Positions 11,529-21,732 of a stretch of 64,000 nucleotides of DNA are shown one piece after another. The DNA lies in contig JAGEMR010000117.1 in assembly GCA_021030915.1 (NCBI GenBank), forward strand, positions 29,363-93,362, written 5' to 3'. How positions within the stretch are numbered: the stretch's first letter is position 1; every line of letters starts with the position of its first letter. The position numbers were made by a program, and so were the translations under genes. Under the pieces are notes generated by a model, which ran no database searches, was not told the origin of the DNA, and worked only from the letters and a program-made list of their open reading frames with translations. Source of the DNA: Astrothelium macrocarpum (Eukaryota > Ascomycota > Dothideomycetes > Trypetheliales > Trypetheliaceae).

Positions 11529-12675
11529 AACCAGTTACCGACATTCGCCTGATTCACCTTTAGGCACTCACCCAGATTAGATGAATGGGACCATAGTCAA
11601 TCTGAACCTAAGATTACTGCGGGTAAAACTTACTTCGATCGACTTGTATGTACACTACTCTACTAAAGAAGCGCGGTACCAAATACATTGCAATCACTAA
11701 AAACAGGCGAATATCTATAAATCGAGATAGCGATGTCACGATTTCTGGTCCTCTGGACGAGAGATAAAGTTCTGATGAGGGGGGAATCCGTAAAATATCT
11801 CACGTCTGATTGTCACTGATTTCAACGCAAAGACAACATTTTGGACAATCAAGAGGATGGCGGATAATTCCAATCCTATGTTCTCAATATCCATACACCT
11901 TTCTCATCCACTCTGAACTCTGGTTATTCTGTTCAAGGAGCCGAGCGCAATGTAATCAAGTAGTTGATAGGCATGTCTTCAAGTTCTCGCAGCTATATTC
12001 CGTTCTTCTAAGATGCGCTGTTTGATCTAGCAAGGCCTTACTAGTCTCGGTCTTTATGATTTATTTGTGAGGGAATTATGCGCACGTGGCTTAGCTTGTG
12101 CTTAGACAGATGGACGAATCAGCAATGCATCTGTCAGAACAGGGGAGCTTACCATTTCATGATACACATATTTCGGGTGAGTCCTCAGTCTAGCGCAAGC
12201 CACATTAGCTCAAGTAATTTGCCGTATCATTGATCCAAACATAAAACCATCATCTCTAGACGACTCCGCCTTTCTACAATGTCCAGTGGAACTCCTTGCA
12301 ATCAGAAAATACAAATCCGAAAAAAGGCCTTAGGTCCTTTGTACATATTTATCCCGACAGGACACTTTCGTTTTCTTAGCCTTTCTCCAGCTATATAGGG
12401 AGTATTTCCTGTATGGAAGAATTATTGACTGTGCCACAGATAGTGCTGATTCTGATTACGCCACGAGGATCCATCGTGCTTGGCAAAGTATGCCGGAACT
12501 GGGGGCCTTAATTGTAAGCTTTCGACGGGGAGCATTATTTGATTTCACAACATCTCCATATTCTCACCGGTCTTCTCTTACATTTACCCCTCTCCTGCTT
12601 AATCTTGTACGTTTGATTCTTATGCTTGTGCCTGCTTATCGAAAGCAAATGTAAAGAAATAAAGGAGAAATTTGC
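11529..12675. other. Intergenic, no gene recognised
   Basis: About 1.15 kb between two same-strand genes. It should hold the AIM41 3' end and the GMC oxidoreductase promoter. No frame with family motifs was seen. Confidence 0.5.
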
Positions 12676-14322
12676 ATGAAAATGGGAACATCTGTTTACG
12701 ACTACATTGTAGTCGGTGGCGGACTCGCTGGATGTGTCATTGCTTCTCGGCTTCATCGAAGTGACAAGAAACCCAAAGTGCTCCTTCTTGAGGCTGGACC
12801 CGACCCAACAGGCAATCCAAACACTATAACTCTGCTCGGTGGCTTTGCGTTGCTTGGTTCGGATCTAGACTATGGTTATAAGACTGTTCCTCAGTCAAAC
12901 ACAAACGGACGGGTACACACGTTGTACGCTGGGAAAACACTTGGTGGTGGTACCACGATCAACTTCGGGGGGTGGTCACGGGCCGATCCAGCCGATTATG
13001 ATGAGTGGGCAAGGACTGTTGGAGACGACCGTTGGAGTTATGAAGGAATGATTCCATGGCTGCGTAAATCCGAGAGTTTCTTTGACTCCAACGCCGACCC
13101 TTCCAAGCACGGGTTCAAGGGCCCCATACATGTCGTTTCAATCAAGGGTAGCGATCCGAATCGAATATACCCTTTGCGTGATCGTGTTCACTCCGCCTGG
13201 TCAGAGCTTGGCGTATCAAGGACTTCAGACTCGGGCAAGATAGTTGGAATTTCTGAATTTCACGAAAATTCGAATCAGGGCTTACGTCAACCTTCATATC
13301 TGGCTTATAGTCTTGAGGGAGTCGCTGTTTTAACTCATGCCGTAGTCCATCGGGTTGAGTTCAGTGGTAATACTGCGACTGGCGTTTCGCTTGCAGATGG
13401 TCGTCGGTTTGTTGCGCACCAGGAAGTCATTCTCTGCGCTGGCGCTTTTCGAACGCCTCAAATTTTGATGCTGTCTGGTATCGGACCCCGGCATATCCTA
13501 AAGAAGCACGGCATACCTGAGAAATGCGAATCTCCTCAAGTTGGTCAAAACCTTCATGACCATTTTGCCTTACTTCTTGCCTTCAAGCTACGAGACCCAT
13601 CAAAAGGTCTCTCTCTGGGTAGTCCAAATTTCAACAATCCTGCCTTTTTCAAAGGTATGCCGTGTGATTGGTTAGTTAACGAAAGTGTTCCCGATAGCCT
13701 CCTAAGTGATCTCTCAAGCGAAGACACAACCAATGGTAATTCTTCCAAAGATTCCTCGTTTCACTCCGGACGTGCTCATGCTGAGCACATGGTAATGTAT
13801 GCCCCGGCTAGTGTTCCTGGTATTCCTGCAGACGGTAGCCACATTGCGACTTCCACAATGCTTGTACTGCCAACCTCTCGAGGGAACATCACGCTCGCTT
13901 CTGCTGACCCTATTGATTATCCACGTATTAATTCAAGTTTTTATTCAACATTGGCTGATCAGCGGACACTCGTTTGGGCTTCTCGTCGTATTATCAAAGT
14001 AATGCTTGACTCGGCAGCACTTCGCGACGAGATAGAGGCGGAGTCTCCACCCATAATCGAAGGCCAATCTTTCGAGCCGTTGACTATGGAAGCACCCGAT
14101 TCAGTCATTGATGATCGAATCCGGAAGACTGGTGTCATGCATCAGCACTCTGGTGGAACAGCGGCAATGGGTACGGTGACTGATACCGAGTGCAGGGTCA
14201 AAGGTGTCAGCAGTTTGAGGGTAGTGGATGCGAGCGTAGTACCAGTGCCTATGGGAGGTCATCCGCAGAGTACGCTATATGCTTTGGCTGAGCAGATGGC
14301 TGACATAATAGCTCGGGCCTAA
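12676..14322 (+). CDS. GMC-family FAD oxidoreductase
   Basis: A single exon of 548 residues. The N-terminus has the Rossmann FAD motif YIVVGGGLAG with the ribose-binding LLLEAGPDP about 27 residues on. The first GMC signature is GKTLGGGTTINFGGWSRADP (about residues 95-115) and the second is CAGAFRTPQILMLSGIGP (about 255-272). The C-terminal domain has HQHSGGTAAMG and MGGHPQSTLYALAEQMADII, which contain the catalytic His and His/Asn positions. Members oxidise alcohols such as glucose, choline, aryl alcohols or secondary-metabolite intermediates, and sequence alone does not give the substrate. There is no clear signal peptide, so it is probably intracellular. Two start ATGs lie two codons apart; the first was used. 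No biosynthetic cluster surrounds it. Confidence 0.93.
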   Translation: MKMGTSVYDYIVVGGGLAGCVIASRLHRSDKKPKVLLLEAGPDPTGNPNTITLLGGFALLGSDLDYGYKTVPQSNTNGRVHTLYAGKTLGGGTTINFGGWSRADPADYDEWARTVGDDRWSYEGMIPWLRKSESFFDSNADPSKHGFKGPIHVVSIKGSDPNRIYPLRDRVHSAWSELGVSRTSDSGKIVGISEFHENSNQGLRQPSYLAYSLEGVAVLTHAVVHRVEFSGNTATGVSLADGRRFVAHQEVILCAGAFRTPQILMLSGIGPRHILKKHGIPEKCESPQVGQNLHDHFALLLAFKLRDPSKGLSLGSPNFNNPAFFKGMPCDWLVNESVPDSLLSDLSSEDTTNGNSSKDSSFHSGRAHAEHMVMYAPASVPGIPADGSHIATSTMLVLPTSRGNITLASADPIDYPRINSSFYSTLADQRTLVWASRRIIKVMLDSAALRDEIEAESPPIIEGQSFEPLTMEAPDSVIDDRIRKTGVMHQHSGGTAAMGTVTDTECRVKGVSSLRVVDASVVPVPMGGHPQSTLYALAEQMADIIARA

Positions 14323-16013
14323 GCTATAGTTAACACCATGTAAATAGTGTGTGAGGACGGAGGAGATAGCAACGTCATATATGCTGGTAAGCCATACGAC
14401 CAGAACCTAGCAGATTTGGGAACGTTCGTGGGATTGTCGCCTTGCACGAATGTCATACCTGTGAATATTACTCATCCAGAGTTTGAAGAATAGTCCCAAG
14501 GTTCTGGAACCTGTCCTATGTATCATACAGGAATGTTATAATCCAAGTAATGGTGGTGTTAAATATTCTTGTATTTCATCTGTACAATGCTGTTGGTCTT
14601 GTAGAAAATATGTCCAACCCAGGTTTACGGATTTCGTAGATTGAAGGGCAGAGCTGATGATAAATCAAACACCCTTGGTAAGCCTATGGGTATACGATTG
14701 ACCGTGAATCAATGCTTGCTGGGGTTGCAGGACTCGAGTTGGATTTGAATGTCTCAAGGAATCTTGTTCTGACATGTATTGAAGTTTATGCAAGGAATAG
14801 GATAGAAAAAAGGGTCCTCAGAGGCCACTGCGAGAGCACTATTTCCTTGGAAAAAGGATCATCCCACAAGAGTGATAATTTTCAACAAGGAGCTCCAAAG
14901 AGTTCGTCCTGTGGATGTTGAACGTATTTCAGAACTTTGTCTGATTATAGTGACCGTATTTAGTCTGTTGCACGGAGGAAAGAGAATATCAGGGAATGGC
15001 GTTGTAGATCGACAACTAAGGCAGGAATAGGTACAGAGATGATTCTGTTTGGTGTGACTAATATCAGCGTTTGTATTCCATGCAATCAACCGAAATGGAA
15101 ACTCAGAGAATCTGAGGGGAAAATTGTAATAAATAGCTGAGGCACCACTTAGATAGAAAGGACAGGTCTTGATTCTCTAAATTTTCCTCACAGTAAGCCA
15201 AGACAATTTTAGTTAGGTTATGATATGCTCTGAGTGCGGTCCCTGTTTTAACGCAATAAGCATTTCAAACAAAGCCAAACATAGGTATTCAAAGCAACCA
15301 GCTTCTTTTTTGCTACTCTGTGGTCTATGTCCGTCTTCACGCGCCTAGGCTTCTGAATAACATGCTGGTCTCATGATACTCCAATCTTGACAAGCGCCGG
15401 GCTTCCTGATAGGTAAAAGTGTCGACGACATTCGCAAGTGAAGGACAACGGAACAGAACTGGCCGAATCGTTGCATAGGTGACATAAGCTTGAGTCGCTT
15501 TCAGGAACCCCCGAGACCCGGCCCGTCCTGCCATTGTTTATAGTCCATCCACAAGCACTGCCAGTCAACCTTCAGACATCCTCTCTTCACCTGACGCTTC
15601 AGCAGTCCAACATTCAATCTTCGAGCTCGGTCTTCCTCTGACGCTTCAGCACTCCCACACTCGACCTGAAAACTCATTTTCTCCATTTGACACCTTGTGG
15701 CAAGCCAAAATTCAAACTTCCAAATAACTTCTCTTAGCCTGACGCTTCGACACGTCAAGCCAGGACTTTAGTAGAGACAGCCAAATATTTCGAGTGAGCC
15801 ACTGGGTCCGTCCGACTACTTCCAATCTTACCAAAGACAAACTCGTCTCCGCCGCTTGGAATCATGTGGTTCAGTTGCATGTGCCCAGGTCGCCCGGCTT
15901 TAAGATGCTGGTACGACGAACAGACCTCAAGCCTCCCGATTACTTCTTCCTCGGTCTGTAGAATGCGCATTCTAACCCTGCCTATTTCTAGGAAACCCGT
16001 CAATCCAGACAAG
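14323..16013. other. Intergenic with a degenerate short repeat
   Basis: About 1.7 kb without a recognised gene. The decamer CTGACGCTTC occurs at 15591, 15638 and 15739, and a diverged copy lies near 15688, giving a loose period of about 50 bp. Minus-strand frames crossing these repeats have no recognisable domain. Confidence 0.45.
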
Positions 16014-16777
16014 ATGCCGTGCTCCAATAGGGATCACCCTCACCACATTTGGCCTAAGCAACCAGGGGACCTGATTATGTACGAATGTGAGACGGCCTGC
16101 GCTTTTCCAGAGTGCAAGTACGCGTATGGCAATTGCCCAGATCTGTTAAGCCATGTTTTGATGGAGCATGGCGAATATTACAATGTCGGTGACGAAACCT
16201 ATATATTGTACGTCAAGTCCTAAATGCGATTTGCTTCTAATGTCCTTCAATCAAGTCCAATCTTGTGAGTCAGCGGCTAATAACTTGATTGTACAGCTCT
16301 TACCATCATCCAACAAGCGGCCCACGGGCCAACAATCCCACCTTCGCATCAAATTTGTTGGCGCGACACCACGAGATGGCAAGAGCTGGTGCCCCCCAGC
16401 ATGGAAAGCGCCTAGAGCCAGTGTGCTCACTCTGCAGCGAACATCGTTCGCCCGAATCCCAGAGGCCGGACGGCCTAATCCAGTGCGGGGAGTGCTCCCA
16501 CTGGTTCCACCGCCAATGTCACAAGCCGGTCCCACAGGCACTGGGTGGCATTCTTGTCGCGGCACCATGGAGGTGCCTATTTTGCAATCCCCTCCAAGAG
16601 CACCCGAGGCGGCCCCTAGGCCTTTCTAGGGATCATCCTCCCGGCCGGCGCGAGACCGGGAATGCCTCGTTCACAAGGTCAGCGAGGTATTCCCGGGCGA
16701 TCCTGGCCGCACCGGCCGACGAGGAGGAGGAGGAGGACCACCTCCAGAGGGCCATCAGGGCCTCTCTGGCCGAGTAG
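16014..16777 (+). CDS. C2H2 + PHD finger + ubiquitin-interacting-motif protein
   Basis: Two exons fit, 16014-16207 and 16297-16777, joined by an 89-nt GT..AG intron that keeps frame, giving 224 residues. A single C2H2-like finger of the form CX4CX12HX4H lies at about residues 29-52. From about residue 108 a complete C4HC3 PHD-type pattern is visible: CSLC, CGEC, then H and C four and seven residues on, and WRCLFC. The extreme C-terminus is an acidic run followed by LQRAIRASLAE, a good match to the UIM consensus. PHD fingers usually read histone H3 tails and UIMs bind ubiquitin, so a chromatin or ubiquitin reader is plausible. I know no named fungal protein with this layout. The start at 16014 is the ATG nearest the finger; an in-frame ATG at 15864 is an alternative. 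Confidence 0.65.
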
Positions 16778-17738
16778 TTGGTAGGACAATGGGGGGCCCT
16801 GGGGCTGGCAACTGGGGAGGAAGGGGAGGAGGGAAGGAGGGGAGGAGCGGCGGGGGAAAGGACTTGGTTTGGGGCAGTTGGAGAAGGGGCATGGAGGGCC
16901 CCGGTATACATGAATAGGTGCAGGATTGAAGAATGGTTTTGTATAATATGTAAAAATTGTAAAAGTTCATGTCACCTGTGAACCTGTTCGTTACACTTCA
17001 GTTAACCTACTTCTTCCTGGCTACGCTCTTTCATCTAACCAAAGATTAGATGTGTTGGTGTGAATTCTCTTCAGCAAGCCAAGCAATAGCTCGACCAGAA
17101 ATTCATGGTCCACTTGCAGCGTAATATTGTATTGGAGCTGATCCTCCAATTGGACGGGCTCCCGCTTCGTCTGTGTTTGTTAGCTAGATGATTATCTCAA
17201 ATAGTTATTTATTTGAGAAAAACGCATTTGTTTCAGATCTTTATCAGGATAGACAATCAGATTCAAATGAGGATATGTATATTGTCATGTTTCATGTGGA
17301 AATATTGGAACACAGCGGGTCAATTGTTGTCTTCTTTGATTGTACGAAAAGGTCGAGAACAGAAATCTTGTATTCTCAGGCTGAGAAGCTGAACTTCTCA
17401 TGATCGAATGAGATCGAAGATGTCGAAAGGCGGGGAAGATGTGCCCAGGTTCGTACTGCATGTTTGAAGGCCGTAGAGCTGACCTCGTTAGCCTATTAGC
17501 ATATTTCTAGGATTAATTTTAGTTTGCGGATGGCAATTTCGGAAATGGGATCAGAGCAGTTTCTTTTTCTATCTACAAATAAAGATTCGAGATGTGCTCA
17601 TCATATCATGGAGATAGAGTAGGATTGCAAATATTGCGACTTACTCAAAAAACATGAATTAGCTCAACATGTCATAAAGGGTCCCCCCCAAAACAATGTC
17701 ATCTCTGCAACCAGACCAGCATACACCTCGTCAGCGAA
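16778..17738. other. Intergenic between convergent genes
   Basis: About 960 bases, 3' of both neighbours. Bases 16785-16865 are very G-rich on the plus strand, with many runs of three to six G, and could form G-quadruplexes. A 71-codon frame at 17188-17403 has no recognisable motif. Confidence 0.45.
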
Positions 17739-18749
17739 TCAAGCATCGTCTTCTGTCCGTAGAATGCCAATATGAACGACAAAACCCGGATCGTCTCGAA
17801 TTTCAGGGCTCAATAAGCCTTCTGGCATCCGCCACACACGGAATTGCTGAATGAAACTTTTCATGAACTCTTCAAAAACATCTTCTGAACGGAGTTGCTG
17901 ACCGACAACGCAAATTGTGGGAGTGGAAATCTTGTCTGATCTAAATCTACAGAGATCTACACATGTTCGGACGAACGGCTCGATCAAATTTTCATTGTAG
18001 ATGCAGTCAACAGCTATGATAGCAGAGGTATCTTGCGCATCCGAGATTCCGACGATCGAATCGGTTTCCCAATCAAGCTCTCGAACTTTCCAGTTATTTG
18101 AGGTAGGAGTTCCAGCGTCTTCTTTTGCATGGTTACGGTTTCGACGAGCTCCTTTCTGCTTGTGGGAATGGAATACATGGGCATTCGCTTCGATATTTCG
18201 ATGTAGATGCTGTAGGACGTATTGCTGATCTGTAGCAATATATTGGCTAACAAGTGGGGCTAATGCAAGCAGTACTATTCCTGCGACACCAGAGCCGAGT
18301 TCTATAACTTTGGAACTGGGCCCGAGAATGCCATGTTGGAAAAGAGGGTTCCTGTCTTTTGAAGCGAGCCAGGCCGCAAAGGGAGGGGTGATCTTCCATA
18401 AGACTGAACGAGGACTTTAGCACGAGTAAGGCTCAAAGCTCAGGATTTTGCTAGCAGGTTTGCGTACCTGCTCCAGTGGTCCCTTCGGCGCGGTCGGATA
18501 TCAAGAGATTTGGATATTGGCGTATGGTCAAATCCTTGCCTGCCACATGGACTTCGAGCTCATCCGCCTTGGGATCAATGAAGCCGAGGTTGCCAGATGA
18601 TGCAGAGGAGCGGCTAGACAGACGGGAATACAGCAAAAATGTCTCTGTTCAGCTCGCTGAGCTGGCTAGGCAGCAACAAGAGGACTTCATAGACTACCTT
18701 CGAAGGCGTCAGCCACTTCAGGGCCCAGATCGGCAAATAAGGCATCCAT
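17739..18749 (-). CDS. RKM5-like METTL21-family protein-lysine methyltransferase
   Basis: Three exons fit: 18749-18698, 18644-18468 and 18403-17739, giving 297 residues, with introns of 53 and 64 nt. The protein begins MDALFADLGPEVADAFE. It has the family's N-terminal beta strand region (GNLGFIDP...LEVHVAGKDLTI) and the SAM-binding motif I VIELGSGVAGIVLLALAP. The post-motif ATDQQYVLQ follows, then WETD and AVDCIYNENLIEPF, which correspond to the DxxY region of METTL21-type enzymes. In yeast Rkm5 methylates ribosomal protein L1; whether this enzyme has the same substrate is not shown. It diverges from the acyl-CoA synthetase with a 316-bp shared promoter. Confidence 0.8.
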
Positions 18750-19065
18750 AAGGAGAGCGTGATGCGATGGGTTCGGTGTTGGCGTTGGCGCAGGACACTT
18801 TGAGATGATTTGATCGCGTTTGGGATGGCGGGGAGAGCTCACCATTGCTCGGAGTCGGATGACGTTCGTCCGCTCATTCACTACCTTAGGTATTACCTAC
18901 CTATCTCCACCACCTTTTCTTGGTTACTTTTGAGCAACTTTCTCAATATTTCTCACAAGCAAATAACCTTTGACGTCTGGCTTCTGACTCGCTCAAGTCT
19001 CGTTAGGCTGTGTGAGGAATCCTAGCCGGTTCTGTAGCAGCTCCTCTCGGTGATCTCTCGTCAAT
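18750..19065. promoter_or_regulatory. Divergent promoter, methyltransferase and acyl-CoA synthetase
   Basis: This 316-bp gap separates the two start codons of divergently transcribed genes. A pyrimidine-rich stretch lies at about 18895-19050 upstream of the plus-strand ATG. No specific operator was recognised. Confidence 0.4.
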
Positions 19066-21383
19066 ATGGTTGACCTAAAGACAATTTCTCCTTATCCAAA
19101 GAGCGTGAAGAAGCCGCCGTTCACCGTGGAAGTTCCCGGCTACAAGCCAGTCAAAGGCGAGACTATTCCACGCCGAAATGTTGCCACCAAAGATGCACTC
19201 AAGGCGACACCCGCCGAAGGCGTGAATACTATTTACGACATCGTCACTTACAGCTCCAAGAAGTTTGGAAACGCAAAGGCTATGGGCTCACGAAAGCTCA
19301 TCAAGACGCACAATGAAACAAAGAAAATCAAGAAGATTATCGATGGCAAAGAACAGGAAGTCGATAAGAAATGGACATATTTTGAGTTGAGTGGTTACAA
19401 CTACATGAGCTATGTCGAGTACGAGAGACTGGTTAATCAGATCGGTTGCGGTCTCAAGAAGCTCGGTATGAACGCTGGTGAGAAGCTTCAGATCTTTGCA
19501 GCAACAAGGTGAGCTCGGAGCGTGCCTCAGATGCTTGCTCGAGCCAGGCTAACAGAACAAGTCCATACTGGCTTGCATCAGCACATGGCGCCCTCTCTCA
19601 GTCGATGGCTATCGTCACAGCTTATGATACGCTTGGTGAAGAAGGTCTCAAGCACTCAATGAAGCAGACTGATGCCAGGGGAATCTTCCTCGATCCACAT
19701 CTCCTCAAGACCCTCATCAATCCTCTGAAAGAAGCAACTGAAATCCAATACGTCATCTACAATAGCGCCGGTGAAGTCAAGCAGGAAGACATTGCAAAAT
19801 TAAAGGAAGCACATCCACGCTTGACCATCCAGAGCTTTGAGGAGCTCCGCAAGTTGGGAGAAGCGAATATGGTAGATCCAGTGCCCCCGAAACCAGAGGA
19901 TCTTTGCTGTGTGATGTATACATCCGGCTCTACCGGCCCGCCAAAGGGCGTGTTGCTAAAACACAGCAACGTCGTAGCAGCTAGTAAGCTTCATCAAATT
20001 CTACCAAACACCCCAAAGTAGCAGCTAATCATGCGTATAGTCACTGGCGTTGACGTCATCATCGGACAATATCTCGGACCTGGCGATGGCCTTCTTACGT
20101 ATCTTCCGTTAGCACATATCCTCGAGTTTGTCTTTGAGAATGCAGTTCTTTTCTGGGGCGGAACAATGGGATACGGCGGTATCAAGACCATCTCTGACAA
20201 CTCTGTGAGGAACTGCAAGGGTGATATTCGCGAATTCCGGCCCACAATTCTAGTAGGTGTCCCTGCTGTTTGGGAAACAGTCAAAAAGGGCATTCTTGCA
20301 AAAGTCAATGCAGGCAGCGCAGCTACCAAGTCCATGTTCTGGGGTGCAATGCATGCTAAAAGCTTTCTTCTTGGGAGTGGGCTTCCAGGTGCGGGTGTGC
20401 TTGACGCTGTTGTTTTTAGCAAAGTGAAAGAAGCGACCGGCGGTAAGCTCCGAATATGCATGAATGGCGGTGGGCCTGTCGCAAAGGATACGCAGCGATT
20501 CATTTCTATGGCTGTTACTCCGATGATTGTCGGATACGGTCTAACCGAAACTTCAGCGTATGCATGCTTTCCATTTCCCCCTCTTCTCTTATACATGCAA
20601 TTTATTTAGATTCGCTAATGTCGAACAGTATGGGATGCTTAATGGACCCGTTGGCTTGGTCCGATGACGCCATGGGTGAGGTCACAGGCAGTGTCGAGGT
20701 CAAGCTTGTTGACGTTCCTGATGTCGGCTACTTTGCCTCCAACGACCCGCCACAGGGCGAGATCTGGATCCGTGGACCTCCTGTCACTAGTGGATATCTT
20801 GATCTCCCAAATGAGACCAAAGAGTCGTTTACAGAAGACGGATGGTTCAAGACTGGGGATATCGGAGAGTTTGATTCTAAGGGTCACCTTAAGATGGTTG
20901 ATCGTAAGAAGAACCTCGTCAAGACTCTAAATGGAGAGTATATTGCACTGGAGAAGCTCGAGTCCACTTATCGATCCTCTCCCATCATTGCCAATATTTG
21001 TGTTTATGCTGCCCAGGATAAGAGCAAGCCCATTGCGATCATTGTCCCTAACGAACCAGCACTCAAGAAACTTGCTTCAGACAATGGCGTTCAAGGAGAG
21101 AGTCTTGAAGGCCTTGTGCATGACGAGAAGCTGAATAGTGTGGTCCTCAAAGACCTGCAAGCTGCTGGCAAGCGAGCAGGCCTTGCTGGTATTGAAATTA
21201 TTGATGGCGTCGTGATGACGGATGAAGAGTGGACACCACAAAGCGTAAGTCGCAGAAACATGCGCATAGTCAATGCATACTGATGTTCTTTAGGGTTTGG
21301 TGACATCTGCTCAGAAGTTGAATCGCAAAGGGATCTTAAATCAATACGAGGCTGAAGTCAAGAAGGCTTATGGTGAGTCGTGA
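19066..21383 (+). CDS. Long-chain fatty-acid-CoA ligase (Faa1/Faa4 type)
   Basis: Five exons fit: 19066-19508, 19556-19983, 20041-20557, 20629-21244 and 21294-21383, giving 697 residues, the usual size for yeast-type Faa enzymes. The AMP-binding P-loop YTSGSTGPPKG is in exon 2. LTYLPLAHILE and the YGLTETSA motif are in exon 3, and WFKTGDIGEFD plus DRKKNLVKTLNGEYIALEKLE, the C-terminal hinge and catalytic lysine region, are in exon 4. The enzyme activates long-chain fatty acids to acyl-CoA with ATP for lipid synthesis, beta-oxidation or protein acylation. There is no predicted signal or peroxisomal targeting tripeptide; the protein ends YGES. All four introns are 47-71 nt. The last exon could continue through a GTGAGT donor at 21373, but the present stop gives a standard length. 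Confidence 0.92.
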
Positions 21384-21732
21384 TTTACTATAAATTGCTC
21401 AGCGGCGACGGTTATGGGCGAACGCATGACAAGGGATCTAGGCTTGTAATTCATGGCGCTTGTAGTGATTACACCTGTTTGCATTTGGCAATCCGACGTT
21501 TTACTTGTAGATTCACGGAGGGCATCCCCAGTATGCAATGCTCGAATTCATCTCTGCTTTTCCATTTAGTGTGAGAACTGGTACGCAAATGGCCAGCATG
21601 TGAAGCTTTGATTTGTTGCAGAGTCGTGCAATCTACTGCTCTCGGTAAATTTGGTCGAGTGCGACCAGCGGCGCGGATAGATCCGTCATTGTGCAGGGGC
21701 GATCATGATCGCTCCAAAACCTTTCAAAACTG
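21384..21732. other. Intergenic
   Basis: A 349-bp gap between same-strand genes, presumably the 3' end of the ligase and the promoter of the aminopeptidase. Nothing else was recognised. Confidence 0.4.
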
